Source: Bifidobacterium merycicum DSM 6492
Lineage (GTDB): Bacteria; Actinomycetota; Actinomycetes; Actinomycetales; Bifidobacteriaceae
DNA: 64,000 nucleotides
Reading direction: 5' to 3'
Assembly (NCBI RefSeq): GCF_900129045.1
Contig: NZ_FQTX01000001.1
Span: 496,001-560,000, forward strand
In this document: piece after piece, positions 29,226 through 39,311 of the stretch
Layout: each line of letters begins with the position of its first letter
Position numbering within the stretch: position 1 is the first letter of the stretch
Program-made: the position numbers and the translations under genes
Notes under the pieces: generated by a model
The model's input: the letters and a program-made list of their open reading frames with translations, nothing else
Database searches by the model: none
What the model was told of the DNA's origin: nothing

Positions 29226-31516
29226 CCGCCATATTCGAACGTCACAGCCCCGACGAATGGCGCAAGACCGCTTCCGCGCTGCTCGACGGGCAGCGCGAGG
29301 GGCAGTCGGACGCGGCGGAGCGCCGCGGCGTGAACGTGAACGGTGCGCCCCTGCTGGGGGACAGCCGCGACCTGTTCCGTCCGAAAACCTCCGACATTCC
29401 GGCCGAACCCGGCGTCTACAAGTGGCGTGACGGCGAAGGCCGCGTCATCTACGTGGGCAAGGCGAAGAACCTGCGCAATCGTCTGACCAATTACTTCCAG
29501 CCGCTGTACCAGTTGCATCCACGTACGCAGACGATGGTGCTCACCGCCCGCAGCCTCGAATGGACGGTCGTCGGCAGCGAACTGGAATCGTTGACGCTCG
29601 AATACACGTGGATCAAGGAATTCGACCCCCGGTTCAACGTGCAGTTCAAGGACGACAAGACCTACCCGTATCTGGCGGTGTCCATCGGCCAGGAATACCC
29701 GCGTGTATGGGTGACGCGCAGCCGCAACCGCAAGGACACTAGGTATTTCGGCCCTTACGCCAAGGTCTGGCCGATGCGCCAGAGTCTCGACACGCTGTTG
29801 CGCACCTTCCCCGTCCGCACCTGCAACTCCAATGCGTTCCACAAGGCCGAGCTGACGAACCGACCGTGCCTGCTCGCATCCATCGGCAAATGCTCCGCGC
29901 CGTGCGTCGGTCGCATCTCCGCGGCGGAGCATCGTCGCATGGTCGAACGGCTGGTCGGTGTGATGACCGGGCGTATCGGCAAATCCTATATAGCCCAACT
30001 CACCCGCGATATGAAGGCCGCCAGCGCCGACCTTGAGTTCGAGAAGGCGGCCAAGCTGCGCGACGAGATCCAGCTGCTGTCCACGGTGGTGCAGAGCAAT
30101 GCCGTGGTGATGGACGATCAGGTCGACGCCGACGTGTTCGGCTTCAGCACCGATGAGTTGGAGGCATCCGTCCATGCCTTCTTCGTGCGTGCCGGTTCGA
30201 TTCGCGGCGAACGCAACTGGAACGTCGAACGGGTCGAGGATATCGAGGACGCCGATCTCATGGCCGATTTCATCGTGCGCGTGTACGCGGATGCGGCCGG
30301 AGCCGGAATCCCTGAATCCTCCTTGGAAACCGACGGCACGCGCATCGTCACCTCGCGTGACGCGCTGGCCCCCACGCAGTCGGTCACCGCCACGGATGCC
30401 GTGGCACGCGCCCAAGCCACACGCGAACGCAATCAACGTCAGGAGCAGACTGGTCGCGCCGACCTGCTCGCCCCGGTCGCGCCCGTACCGAGGGAGGTCA
30501 TCGTCCCCATCGAGCCGAGCCGACGCGAGGAGTTGGAGGAATGGCTGACGGGTCTTCGCGGGGGAGCGGTGTCGATACGCGTCGCCGCACGCGGCGACAA
30601 GAAGCAGCTTATGGACCGTGCGAACGAGAATGCGGCGCAGGCGTTGCAGCGTTCCCGGATGAGCCGCATCAGCGATATGGAGGCGCGCACCAGGGCCATG
30701 AACGAGGTGGCCGACGCGCTGGGATTGAACGAGGCACCGCTGCGCATCGAGTGTTACGACATTTCGAACACGGTGGGCGGCGCGTTCCAGGTCGCTTCGA
30801 TGGTGGTGTTCGAGGATGCGGTCGCGAAGAAAAGCGAATACCGCCGTTTCGCCATACGCGGTGATGACGGCAAAGGCGCGCTCGACGATCTGTCAGCGTT
30901 GTATGAGACGTTGACCCGCCGGTTCCGCCACGGCAATATCGCCGGTGATTCTGGCGAGGATATGAGCGAGGGGCGGGCGGCCTCCACTGACCGTCGCCAT
31001 TTCGCCTATAAGCCGAATCTTGTGGTGGTCGATGGCGGCAAACCCCAGGCCACGGCCGCGGCCAAGGCCCTCCGGGACTGCGGTGTGACCGATGTCGCGG
31101 TCTGCGGCTTGGCCAAACGTCTCGAGGAGGTGTGGGTGCCGGACGACGATTACCCGATCATCCTCAAACGCCAGTCCGAAGGCATGTACCTGCTGCAACG
31201 TGTGCGCGACGAATCGCACCGTTTCGCCATCACCTACCATCGTCAGACCAGAAGGAAAGGCGCGCTGCGCAGTGCCCTCGACGATATTCCGGGCATCGGC
31301 GAACAATATCAGAAACGTCTGCTCGCCCATTTCGGCTCGGTCAAGGCCATGCGCGGCGCGAGCGTCGAGGATTTCGAAGCGGTCAAAGGCATCGGTCATG
31401 CCAAGGCGAAGGTGTTGTACGACGCGCTGCACGCCGACGATAACGGCTCCGGTTCCTCCGACGGTTCCTCCGACGGATCATCCGACGAAACTTCCACCGA
31501 ATCCTCCGGCGAATGA
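29222..31516 (+). CDS. uvrC: Excinuclease ABC subunit C
   Basis: Makes both incisions in nucleotide excision repair. 764 residues. N-terminal GIY-YIG nuclease with [20 protein letters not shown] (about residues 59-78), UVR motif in [14 protein letters not shown], RNase H-like nuclease half with ECYDISN and VVVDGGKPQ, and C-terminal helix-hairpin-helix pairs ([25 protein letters not shown]). The tail is a Gly-Ser-Ser-Asp repeat encoded by 12-base units at about 31450-31490. ATG 29222 overlaps the uvrA stop, so synthesis is coupled. An extra region of about 70 residues (about 355-425) in the middle is longer than usual. Confidence 0.96.
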
Positions 31517-31580
31517 ACGATAGCCGCGACTCGGGCGTGTGGTGACGCTACCATGGAAGCGGAGAGAAGGAGATAAGGGC

Positions 31581-32528
31581 ATGACCATTATCAACCATCG
31601 CTGCGCCGTACTGGGCAAGCCGATCGCGCATTCGCTGTCGCCGGTGCTGCACAACGCCGCATACCGCGCTTTGGGACTCGACGATTGGTTCTACGACAGG
31701 CATGAAGTGGGCGAGAGCGATCTCGACGGTTTCCTCAAGGGGCTTGATTCCCAGTGGGCCGGATTGAGCCTGACCATGCCGTTGAAAAAAACCATTCAGC
31801 CCTACGGTGAACCGTCGAATAAGTGGGCGAGGGAACTGGGGGTGGCCAATACCGCCGTGTTCGACTGGTCGGCTCCGAACGCGTCCGGCGTCGAAGGTCT
31901 TCCCGCCATCAGGCTGTACAACACGGATGTTCCCGGCATCCGTCTCGCCTTCGACCACGCCTATCGCGTCCACGGCGTCGACGAACCGGGCGACAGGTCC
32001 GGTGAGGCGGTCATCATCGGCAACGGCAACACCGCGACGTCGGCGCTTGCCGCGTGCACCATGATGCCCGGCATCGGCCATGTGACGATCGTGGCCCGCC
32101 ATCCGGACGGCAACGCCGAGCTTGAACCTTTGGCGGGCAAATTCCTGCCGGGGGAGCACCCCATCAGCATTCTTGGCATGGATCATGCCGTCGAGGCGCT
32201 TCGCGCGGCGGATGTGGCGATCAACACCATTCCCGGCCATGCCGCTGACGGTGTGGCGGCCCGATTGCTTGACGCGGCTCCCGCCGTGAAGGGTACGTTG
32301 CTCGACGTGGTCTACGATCCGCGTCCGACCGAACTCATGAAGGCGTGGAGGCGTTGCGGAGGCCTGGCCATCGGCGGCGAGGAGATGCTTCTCTATCAGG
32401 GCATGATCCAGGTATGGCTGATGACGGGTATCCGCGGTGAGGACCCGCAGAGCACGGATCCGGCTGATCGGGAACGGAATGAAGCGTTGGGATCGGCCAT
32501 GCGCCAGGCATTGGAGGAGGCGTTGTGA
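31581..32528 (+). CDS. aroE: Shikimate dehydrogenase family protein
   Basis: Reduces 3-dehydroshikimate to shikimate for aromatic amino acid synthesis. 315 residues: KPIAHSLSPVLHNAAYRAL near the N-terminus, LSLTMPLKK with the catalytic Lys, VANTAVF, NTDVPG with the substrate-binding Asp, and the nucleotide site IIGNGNTATSA. This is the actinobacterial form, in which the dinucleotide loop is GNGNTATS. ATG 31581 is preceded by AAGGAGATAAGGG. It overlaps rapZ by one base. Confidence 0.92.
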   Translation: MTIINHRCAVLGKPIAHSLSPVLHNAAYRALGLDDWFYDRHEVGESDLDGFLKGLDSQWAGLSLTMPLKKTIQPYGEPSNKWARELGVANTAVFDWSAPNASGVEGLPAIRLYNTDVPGIRLAFDHAYRVHGVDEPGDRSGEAVIIGNGNTATSALAACTMMPGIGHVTIVARHPDGNAELEPLAGKFLPGEHPISILGMDHAVEALRAADVAINTIPGHAADGVAARLLDAAPAVKGTLLDVVYDPRPTELMKAWRRCGGLAIGGEEMLLYQGMIQVWLMTGIRGEDPQSTDPADRERNEALGSAMRQALEEAL

Positions 32529-33484
32529 TGAGCGGAGAGAACACGACATCCAAACGGAACGATAGCGACGAGGCGAACCGGCCGGCACCGGCCAGCACCT
32601 TCGAGGTGTTGCTCATCACCGGCATGTCCGGCGCGGGGCGCTCTCATGCCGCGGACTGCTTGGAGGACATGGGCTGGTATGTGGTCGACAACCTGCCTCC
32701 CAAACTGCTCGTGCCGCTCGTTGACATGATGACCAACGTGGCCGGTCCTACGACCGCCGCCGCGGACAACGCCGCTGTGCACAAGCTGGCCGCGGTCATC
32801 GACGTGCGTTCCCGCGCGTATTTCGACGATCTCAACGAGGTGCTCAGCCATCTCGACGATCTCGGCGTACGTACGCGCATCCTCTTCCTCGATGCCGCCA
32901 ACGACGTACTGGTCACCCGTTACGAGAAGGTGAGACGCCCGCACCCGTTGCAGCACGGCAACAGCCTCATCGACGGCATCATGGAGGAACGGCAGCTGCT
33001 GCAGGGGCTCAAGGAGCGCGCCGATATGACCATCGACACCTCCCGCCTGAACATCCACCAGTTGTCCACGAAGCTGTACGAGGCGATGGTCGGTTCCGGC
33101 CCATCGACGGTTTCCGTCCACATCTTCAGCTTCGGGTTCAAATACGGAACCCCCACGGATGCGGATTTCGTCGCGGATGTGCGCTTCCTGCCCAATCCGT
33201 ATTGGGTGCCGAGCCTGCGCGAATTGAACGGCCAGGACAAGGCGGTATCCGATTACGTGCTTTCCAGCGACGGGGCGACCGAATTCCTCGACGCCTATGA
33301 GAAGGCGTTGATGATCGCCATCAACGGGTACGCGAAGGAAGACAAGCATTTCGTGACCATCGCGGTCGGATGCACCGGCGGTCAGCACAGATCGGTCGCC
33401 ATGAGCGAAGCCCTGGCGGACCGGTTGCGCTCACATGGGCTGGAAGTCAGCGTTTCCGCACGTGAACTGCGCCGCCGTCATTGA
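32528..33484 (+). CDS. rapZ: RNase adapter / nucleotide-binding protein RapZ (YvcJ)
   Basis: A 318-residue P-loop protein. Walker A reads GMSGAGRS (Arg in place of Lys, as in many of the family), followed by WYVVDNLPPKL; the C-terminal domain carries SFGFKYGTPTDADFVADVRFLPNPYW and the GCTGGQHRSV signature. In Gram-positives this protein sits next to whiA in a conserved cluster and affects competence or cell-wall sugar supply. The ATG at 32528 shares its A with the aroE stop (TGATG) and has GGAGG at normal distance. whiA follows after 178 bases. Confidence 0.95.
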   Translation: MSGENTTSKRNDSDEANRPAPASTFEVLLITGMSGAGRSHAADCLEDMGWYVVDNLPPKLLVPLVDMMTNVAGPTTAAADNAAVHKLAAVIDVRSRAYFDDLNEVLSHLDDLGVRTRILFLDAANDVLVTRYEKVRRPHPLQHGNSLIDGIMEERQLLQGLKERADMTIDTSRLNIHQLSTKLYEAMVGSGPSTVSVHIFSFGFKYGTPTDADFVADVRFLPNPYWVPSLRELNGQDKAVSDYVLSSDGATEFLDAYEKALMIAINGYAKEDKHFVTIAVGCTGGQHRSVAMSEALADRLRSHGLEVSVSARELRRRH

Positions 33485-33662
33485 CGGTCCATACGCCGCC
33501 CGTCAATATGCTCACATGGCGAGACGAGTGGTTTTAAAATAATGAAATCTGAGAGAGTCTTGTCCAAGTAGGTCGGTATCACAGAACTTCGGTGAAGTCG
33601 TGTGTAACCCCGCGACAGGTCTGCAAAGAGCAATGGAACAGATGGATTGAGGAGGTCTGCTC

Positions 33663-34610
33663 TTGGCGTTTATTGATGATGTGAAGAGCGAGCTCGCTGA
33701 GCTGGAAGACGAGAAGGTGGACGCCCGCAAGGCACAGGTCACCGCCATGATTCGCTTCGCCGGCGGCTTTATGAATAACGCCCAGAAACAGATCGTCATG
33801 CTTGCCACGTTCGATTCCCTTACACCCGCCGAGTGGTTGAAGAAGAACATCGAGGAGCTGTACAACCTCGAGGCCCATATCGCCACGTCCACGCGTACCA
33901 CGCCCAGGGGAACGCATCAGTACCATATCGTCAAGGTGGAGCGCGGCGCGGTGAACCTCGCCGTCGCCACCGGTCTGATCGACCGCAACAGGGCGGTCCG
34001 TGGCCTGCCGGCGAAGATCGTGCAGGGCAAGATCGCGCAGGTTCGTGCCGCGTGGAGGGGCGCGTTCATGGTCAGGGGCATTCTTTCCGATCTGGGCAAG
34101 AACCCCTTCATGGAGATCATCTGCCCGACCAATGAGGCGGCCATGGCGTTGGCCGGTCTGGCACGTCGCCTAGGCATCACCGCCAAGCCGCGTCAGCTGA
34201 GCAAGTCCTTCCGTGTGACGCTCACCGACCCGGATTCCATCGAACGCATGCTCAACTCCATGGGTGCGGTTCGTTCGTCCCGCGACTGGACCGGTAAGCG
34301 TTCCGACGGCGAAACCCGTTCCAAGGCCAATCGTCTGGCGAATTTCGACGACGCGAACATGCGCCGCAGCGCCAAGGCCGCGGCCGAGGCATGCGACAAG
34401 GTCCGTCAGGCCTTCGACCTGTTCGAGAAGAACGGCGTGGATGTGCCGGAGAATCTGCGTGTGGCGGGCAAGCTGCGTCTCGAGCATGGCGACGCGAGCC
34501 TTGAGGAGCTTGGCCGTCTCGCCGAGCCGCCGATTTCCAAGGATGCCATCGCGGGCCGTATCCGTCGTCTGCTGCAGCTGGCCGATAAGACCGCGCGTTC
34601 GCTCTCCTGA
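33663..34610 (+). CDS. whiA: DNA-binding protein WhiA
   Basis: A 315-residue WhiA homologue. Residues about 1-200 form the homing-endonuclease-like (LAGLIDADG-derived) region: [13 protein letters not shown], then [12 protein letters not shown] and [19 protein letters not shown]; the C-terminal HTH lies at about 245-315 and includes [14 protein letters not shown] and [16 protein letters not shown]. WhiA controls sporulation in Streptomyces and cell-cycle genes in non-spore-formers such as Bacillus, so in bifidobacteria it probably acts on division. TTG at 33663 follows GGAGGT. A terminator follows at 34654. Confidence 0.96.
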   Translation: MAFIDDVKSELAELEDEKVDARKAQVTAMIRFAGGFMNNAQKQIVMLATFDSLTPAEWLKKNIEELYNLEAHIATSTRTTPRGTHQYHIVKVERGAVNLAVATGLIDRNRAVRGLPAKIVQGKIAQVRAAWRGAFMVRGILSDLGKNPFMEIICPTNEAAMALAGLARRLGITAKPRQLSKSFRVTLTDPDSIERMLNSMGAVRSSRDWTGKRSDGETRSKANRLANFDDANMRRSAKAAAEACDKVRQAFDLFEKNGVDVPENLRVAGKLRLEHGDASLEELGRLAEPPISKDAIAGRIRRLLQLADKTARSLS

Positions 34611-34653
34611 GCGTTTCGACGCGATTCGAAGATTTTTGGGGCGAACCCCGTTT

Positions 34654-34682
34654 CAGACCCACCCGAGTGGTGGGTCTGTTGT
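34654..34682 (+). terminator. Terminator after whiA
   Basis: Perfect 10-base stem CAGACCCACC (34654-34663) and GGTGGGTCTG (34669-34678), loop CGAGT, followed by TTGTATT. Confidence 0.8.
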
Positions 34683-34742
34683 ATTATGCGAAGTGGCAAG
34701 AAGTCGCCACTTTCCGCGTCAAGCGGTTAGGAAAGGATACAC

Positions 34743-35948
34743 ATGAAGACACTCAAGGATCTTGGAGATCTCAAGGGCAAGCGCGTTCTGGTCCGCGCTG
34801 ATTTCAACGTCCCGCTGGACGGCACCACCATCACCGACGACGGCCGCATCAAGGCCGCCCTGCCGACCATCAAGACTCTGCGCGAAGAAGGCGCGAAGGT
34901 CATCCTGATGGCTCACCTCGGCCGCCCGAAGGGCAAGGTCGTTCCGGAACTGTCCCTGGCTCCGGTCGCCGCCCGCCTCGGCGAGCTGCTCGGCATCGAG
35001 GTCCCGCTGGCCGCCGACACCTACGGTGAGGACGCCCAGGCCAAGGTCGCCGCGATGAACGACGGCGACGTCGTCCTGCTGCAGAACGTCCGCTTCAACC
35101 CGGAGGAGACCAGCAAGGATCCGGAGGAGCGCGCCGCCTACGCCAAGAAGATCGCCGCCCTCGGCGAGGCTTTCGTGTCCGACGGTTTCGGCGTCGTGCA
35201 CCGCGCCCAGGGTTCCAACTACGACGTTGCCGCCGATCTGCCGGCCGCCGCTGGCCTGCTGGTCGAGAAGGAAGTCAAGGCCCTGTCCCGTGCCACCGAG
35301 AACCCGGAGCGTCCGCTGACCGTCGTGCTTGGCGGCTCCAAGGTCTCCGACAAGCTCGGCGTCATCGACAACCTGCTGGACAAGGCCAACCGTCTGGTCA
35401 TCGGCGGTGGCATGGCGTACACCTTCCTCAAGGCCAAGGGCCTCGAGGTCGGCACCTCCCTGCTGGAAGAGGACCAGATCGAGACCGTCAAGGGCTACAT
35501 CGAGCGTGCCGAGAAGAACGGCGTCGAACTCGTGCTGCCCACCGATGTCGTGCTGAACCCGGTCTTCCCGAAGTCCGATGAGGACATCGCTCCGGAAGTC
35601 GTCGCCGCGGACGCCATCCCGGCCGACAAGATGGGTCTGGACATCGGTCCGGAATCCCAGAAGCTCTTCCACGACAAGATCGTCGACTCCAAGACCGTCG
35701 TGTGGAACGGCCCGATGGGCGTGTTCGAGGTTCCGACCTTCGCCGAAGGCACCAAGGCCGTGGCCCAGGGTCTGGTCGACGCCACCGCAGCCGGTGCGTT
35801 CACCATCGTCGGTGGCGGTGATTCCGCTTCCGCCGTGCGTAACCTCGGCTTCCCGGAGGATGGCTTCTCCCACATCTCCACCGGTGGCGGCGCTTCCCTC
35901 GAGTTCCTTGAGGGCAAGGAGCTGCCGGGCCTGAAGGTGCTCGACTGA
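34743..35948 (+). CDS. pgk: Phosphoglycerate kinase
   Basis: Converts 1,3-bisphosphoglycerate and ADP to 3-phosphoglycerate and ATP in the lower glycolytic part of the bifid shunt. 401 residues with [13 protein letters not shown] (residues 14-26), [21 protein letters not shown] in the hinge region and LDIGPES with GGGDSASA near the C-terminus. The ATG at 34743 follows AGGAAAGG. Codon use is strongly biased toward C/G-ending optimal codons, as expected for a highly expressed gene. tpiA follows 91 bases downstream, separated by hairpins. Confidence 0.98.
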   Translation: MKTLKDLGDLKGKRVLVRADFNVPLDGTTITDDGRIKAALPTIKTLREEGAKVILMAHLGRPKGKVVPELSLAPVAARLGELLGIEVPLAADTYGEDAQAKVAAMNDGDVVLLQNVRFNPEETSKDPEERAAYAKKIAALGEAFVSDGFGVVHRAQGSNYDVAADLPAAAGLLVEKEVKALSRATENPERPLTVVLGGSKVSDKLGVIDNLLDKANRLVIGGGMAYTFLKAKGLEVGTSLLEEDQIETVKGYIERAEKNGVELVLPTDVVLNPVFPKSDEDIAPEVVAADAIPADKMGLDIGPESQKLFHDKIVDSKTVVWNGPMGVFEVPTFAEGTKAVAQGLVDATAAGAFTIVGGGDSASAVRNLGFPEDGFSHISTGGGASLEFLEGKELPGLKVLD

Positions 35949-35985
35949 GAGAACGGTTCCAAGGAACCCTTGATGTGACTGGCCG

Positions 35986-36015
35986 AGGGGCGGCTCCGTA
36001 TGGATCTGCCCCTCG
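35986..36015 (+). terminator. Hairpin between pgk and tpiA
   Basis: GAGGGGC (35986-35992) pairs with GCCCCTC (36009-36015) around a 16-base loop, after a smaller hairpin GGTTCCAAGGAACC at 35956-35969. There is no T run, so it may be an attenuator or an RNA stability element rather than a full terminator. Confidence 0.45.
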
Positions 36016-36039
36016 CCCATTACGAAAGGAATCACGCGC

Positions 36040-36834
36040 ATGGCAGCGAAGCGAAAGCCTCTGGTGGCGGGCAACTGGAAGATGAATTTCGACCATATCG
36101 AAGCCACGTATTTCGTGCAGAAGCTTTCCTGGCTGCTCAGAGACTCGCGATTCGACTACAGGCGCTGTGAGGTCGCGCTGTTCCCGTCGTTCACCTCGCT
36201 GCGCAGCGTGCAGGTGCTTGTCGAAGCGGACAAGCTGCATATCGGCTATGGTGCGCAATCGGTATCCGTGATCAATCAGGGGGCGTTCACCGGCGACATC
36301 TCGGCCGATATGATCGCCCACCTCGGCTGTTCCTATGTGATCATCGGGCATTCCGAACGCAGGAAATACCATCCCGAGGATGACGCCAACATCGTCGATC
36401 AGGTGCGTGCGACGCTCGCCGCGGGCATGCGTCCGATCCTGTGCGTGGGGGAGAGCTTCGAGGAACGCCGTCAGGGCATCGAACTCGACTTCGCCGTCGG
36501 GCAGGTGCGTGACGTCACCAGGGACCTGAACGAGGACGAGGCCGCCAAACTGATCGTCGCCTACGAACCCGTATGGGCCATCGGCACCGGTATGGTCGCC
36601 ACGCCGGATTCCGCCCAGGACGCCGCGCAGGCGATTCGCGCGGATCTGCGGAAAACCTTCAATGAGCATGTGGCCAACAGCGTGCGCATCCTGTACGGCG
36701 GTTCCGTGACGTCGAAGAACGCGGCGGAACTCATCGAGGAACCCGATGTGGACGGCTTCCTGGTGGGCGGCGCCTCGCTCGACGCCAACGAATTCGCATC
36801 CATATGCCGTATCGCGGCCGGGTCGAAGGCATGA
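36040..36834 (+). CDS. tpiA: Triose-phosphate isomerase
   Basis: Interconverts dihydroxyacetone phosphate and glyceraldehyde 3-phosphate. 264 residues with the N-terminal VAGNWKMNF (catalytic Lys), the catalytic His in IIGHSERRKY, the catalytic Glu in AYEPVWAIGTG and the phosphate loop LYGGSV. ATG 36040 is preceded by GAAAGGAATC. It follows pgk and precedes secG in the order found in many actinobacteria. Confidence 0.97.
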   Translation: MAAKRKPLVAGNWKMNFDHIEATYFVQKLSWLLRDSRFDYRRCEVALFPSFTSLRSVQVLVEADKLHIGYGAQSVSVINQGAFTGDISADMIAHLGCSYVIIGHSERRKYHPEDDANIVDQVRATLAAGMRPILCVGESFEERRQGIELDFAVGQVRDVTRDLNEDEAAKLIVAYEPVWAIGTGMVATPDSAQDAAQAIRADLRKTFNEHVANSVRILYGGSVTSKNAAELIEEPDVDGFLVGGASLDANEFASICRIAAGSKA

Positions 36835-36932
36835 CCCAGCCGTTTTCCAACATACAAACCGTAATACGTATTTTTTCAAGACGTTGCGCTATGCTGTAAC
36901 AAGATGTAATGGAACCCGGAGGTAATCGACCC

Positions 36933-37181
36933 GTGACTGCTCTCAAGATCACACTGGAGATTGTTGTCGTGCTGCTCAGCTGCCTGCTGACGCTGCTTAT
37001 TCTGATGCACAAGGGCAAGGGCGGCGGCCTTTCCGACATGTTCGGCGGTGGTCTCACCCAGAACGCGGGTACTTCCGGTGTCGCCGAGAAGAACCTGAAC
37101 CGTTGGACGGTCATCATCGCGCTGCTGTGGGTCGCGATCATCATCGCCCTCGGCCTGTTGACCAAGTTCGGTCTGATCTGA
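36933..37181 (+). CDS. secG: Preprotein translocase subunit SecG
   Basis: An 82-residue inner-membrane protein of the Sec translocon. Two membrane helices flank the conserved HKGKGGGLSDMFGGG loop (about residues 25-39); the second helix is WTVIIALLWVAIIIALGLL. The GTG at 36933 is chosen because GGAGGT at 36918-36923 lies nine bases upstream, while the ATG at 36909 has none and would add eight residues. A strong terminator follows. Confidence 0.95.
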   Translation: MTALKITLEIVVVLLSCLLTLLILMHKGKGGGLSDMFGGGLTQNAGTSGVAEKNLNRWTVIIALLWVAIIIALGLLTKFGLI

Positions 37182-37195
37182 TTCATTCCTATGTG

Positions 37196-37236
37196 ACGTC
37201 GGCCCATACCATTGTGGTTATGGGCCGACGTTTTTG
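37196..37236 (+). terminator. Terminator after secG
   Basis: Perfect 13-base stem, ACGTCGGCCCATA (37196-37208) with its complement at 37219-37231, followed by TTTTG. Confidence 0.9.
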
Positions 37237-37284
37237 TTTGCCCAATCGTAAAGCACGCGCGTAAAGCGTGAAGAAAGAGGGGTC

Positions 37285-38238
37285 ATGATGGTTTCCGTGA
37301 GCAGTAACAAGGTCGTTGTGGTCGGCACCGGTCAGGTCGGCTCGACCACGGCGTTCAGCATCATCACGCAGGGATTGTGCAATGAACTCGTACTGATCGA
37401 TCCGGCCACGGCCAAGGCGATGGGCGAATGCCGCGATCTTGACGACGGCAGCGAGTTCCTGAACCGTCACGTCAAGGTGCGGGTGGGGGATTACTCCGAT
37501 TGCGGTGATGCTGATGTCATCGTCATCACCGCCGGACGTCGCCCGCCTATGGGTTCCGACCGCATGGGCGAGCTGGCCTTCACCGTCGGCATCGTCGGCG
37601 AGATCACCGACAACATCATGGCCAGCGGATTCGACGGTGTGATCGTGGTGGTGTCCAATCCGGTGGATGTCATGTCCTGGTATGTCTGGAAGCGCAGTGG
37701 CCTGTCACGCACGCAGGTGCTTGGCACCGGCACGGCGCTCGACACGTCGCGTCTGAAAACCATCATCGGCGAGGAAACCGGTCTGGATCCGCGCAACGTC
37801 GGCGGTTTCGTCATGGGAGAACATGGCAATTCCCAGTTCGTGCCGTGGTCGGCGGTGTCGCTTGGCGGCAAGCCTTTCGCGCAATTCCTCAACGACAATC
37901 GGAACCGTTTCTCCTCGGTCTCCACCGACGATTTGGAAGCCAAGACGCGTGAACGCGGCAATGTCATCAGGGATGCCAAAGGCGGAACGAACTACGGTAT
38001 CGCCTCCACCGTAGCGGGAATCGTGCAGACCATCCTGTGGGATGAACGGCGCATCGTCCCCGTGTCCACGCTGCTTGACGGTGAATATGGCGAGCATGAC
38101 GTGTTCCTGGGTGTGCCCACGGAACTGCGCTCCAATGGCGCCAATGAAATCGTCGAACTGTCGTTGACCGCCGATGAACAGGCCAAACTGCATCATTCCG
38201 CGCACGTCGTGCGCTCCTACTGCGAAGGGCTGCTGTGA
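37285..38238 (+). CDS. ldh: L-lactate dehydrogenase (FBP-dependent type)
   Basis: Reduces pyruvate to L-lactate, regenerating NAD+ at the end of the bifid shunt. 317 residues: GTGQVGSTTAF nucleotide loop (about residues 13-23), DLDDGSEF, SNPVDVMSW, the LKTIIGEETGLDP segment and the catalytic His in VMGEHGNSQF. The sequence closely resembles the allosteric, fructose-1,6-bisphosphate-activated enzyme studied in B. longum. Start is ATG 37285 or 37288 (both in frame; AGAAAGAGGGG upstream fits either). Its stop overlaps the next gene by one base. Confidence 0.96.
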   Translation: MMVSVSSNKVVVVGTGQVGSTTAFSIITQGLCNELVLIDPATAKAMGECRDLDDGSEFLNRHVKVRVGDYSDCGDADVIVITAGRRPPMGSDRMGELAFTVGIVGEITDNIMASGFDGVIVVVSNPVDVMSWYVWKRSGLSRTQVLGTGTALDTSRLKTIIGEETGLDPRNVGGFVMGEHGNSQFVPWSAVSLGGKPFAQFLNDNRNRFSSVSTDDLEAKTRERGNVIRDAKGGTNYGIASTVAGIVQTILWDERRIVPVSTLLDGEYGEHDVFLGVPTELRSNGANEIVELSLTADEQAKLHHSAHVVRSYCEGLL

Positions 38239-39092
38239 TGAACGAATCCGAAATCATGGGAAACGATGCCGCGACGTCGATGATCGTCGCCGATCTTGAC
38301 GGCACGCTGTTGCATGACGCCGCGGTGTTCGAGGATCGCTTCATCACGCAGCGTTCCATCGATGCCATCTATCGTCTGCATGATAACGGCGTGAAGTTCG
38401 TCGTCGAAACCGCTCGTCCGGTGAGCACCGGCTACCAGTTCGTCGAGAAACTGCCGGTGGATGGCGTGGCTTATCTGAACGGCGCTCTGATCGATTTCGC
38501 CCCGGGCCTGTCCGATTACGGCATGCTGACCAGCGGGGATATGCCCGCCGATGGGCATCTGGTGAAAATCGGCTTCTCGTCGCAGCGTGCTTGCGAAGTG
38601 TGCCGTTTCCTGTTGGGGGAGATGCCCGGGCTGAAGATCGGCATCGTGATGGATGACGTGCGGTACACCAACTTTGACGTGAGCGAATATTGGAAGACGC
38701 AGACCTGGCGGTACACGGATTTCGAGGATGTGCCCGACGGCATCGGCGACAAGATCATCATGTTCCCGGAACCGGAGCAGTGGAATCCATTGCGCGAGCT
38801 GATTCCCGCCGACTTCGACGTGCATATTTCCGAAGGGTCGCTGTGGATGCTCATGAATCCCGACGCGAACAAGGAACACGCCTTGGGGTTGCTTGCCGAC
38901 CGCTTCCATGTGCCGCTATCGCAGACCGCCTCCTTCGGCGACGATCTGGTCGACATCGATATGCTTCGTCGTTCGGGCAGGGGAGTGGCCGTGGTCAATT
39001 CCAACCCGGAGGTGCTTAAGGTCGCCGACGAGATCTGCCCGGCCAACAATGATGACGGCGTGGCACAGTGGATTGAATCGCATCTGCTGTAA
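38238..39092 (+). CDS. HAD-IIB (Cof-type) hydrolase
   Basis: A 284-residue phosphatase of the Cof subfamily. Motif I is IVADLDGTLLHD (about residues 16-27, Asp-x-Asp intact); FVVETARPVS holds motif II; the alpha/beta cap occupies roughly residues 85-190; and SFGDDLVDIDML is motif IV. Such enzymes act on sugar phosphates or small phosphorylated metabolites. ATG 38238 shares a base with the ldh stop, so it is probably translated with ldh. A terminator-like hairpin follows at 39101. Confidence 0.9.
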   Translation: MNESEIMGNDAATSMIVADLDGTLLHDAAVFEDRFITQRSIDAIYRLHDNGVKFVVETARPVSTGYQFVEKLPVDGVAYLNGALIDFAPGLSDYGMLTSGDMPADGHLVKIGFSSQRACEVCRFLLGEMPGLKIGIVMDDVRYTNFDVSEYWKTQTWRYTDFEDVPDGIGDKIIMFPEPEQWNPLRELIPADFDVHISEGSLWMLMNPDANKEHALGLLADRFHVPLSQTASFGDDLVDIDMLRRSGRGVAVVNSNPEVLKVADEICPANNDDGVAQWIESHLL

Positions 39093-39100
39093 CGGTGCCT

Positions 39101-39151
39101 GTGCCGTCGTGTGACCGGCACCGTATACACGGTACGCATACGCGACGGCAC
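39101..39151 (+). terminator. Terminator-like hairpin after the HAD gene
   Basis: GTGCCGTCG (39101-39109) pairs with CGACGGCAC (39143-39151), with an inner short stem; it ends just before the first AATTGAACT-type box. Confidence 0.6.
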
Positions 39152-39155
39152 AGAA

Positions 39156-39301
39156 AGTTCAATTTCCTATGGTGGCTGTGGTGAAAAATTGAACTTGCAT
39201 ACGTATTGTTTTCATAATCTTCACATTATGAATTGAACTTCCGGATCATGCGGATACCTATGGTGTTAGACTTTGAACCAGTGTTTCCACAGAATTGAAC
39301 T
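39156..39301 (+). promoter_or_regulatory. Array of AATTGAACT boxes and promoter of the HTH-aminotransferase gene
   Basis: AATTGAACT occurs exactly at 39187-39195, 39231-39239 and 39293-39301, with a degenerate copy CTTTGAACC at 39271-39279 and one inverted copy AGTTCAATT at 39156-39164. The extended box GAATTGAACTTC is partly symmetric (GAA...TTC). The first forward box supplies a -35 element: TTGAAC (39189-39194), 18 bases, CATAAT (39213-39218). The last box directly abuts the ribosome binding site GGAGG (39302-39306). Starts of the forward boxes are 44, 40 and 22 bases apart, close to whole helical turns, so a bound protein could act cooperatively. Confidence 0.75.
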
Positions 39302-39311
39302 GGAGGTCGTC

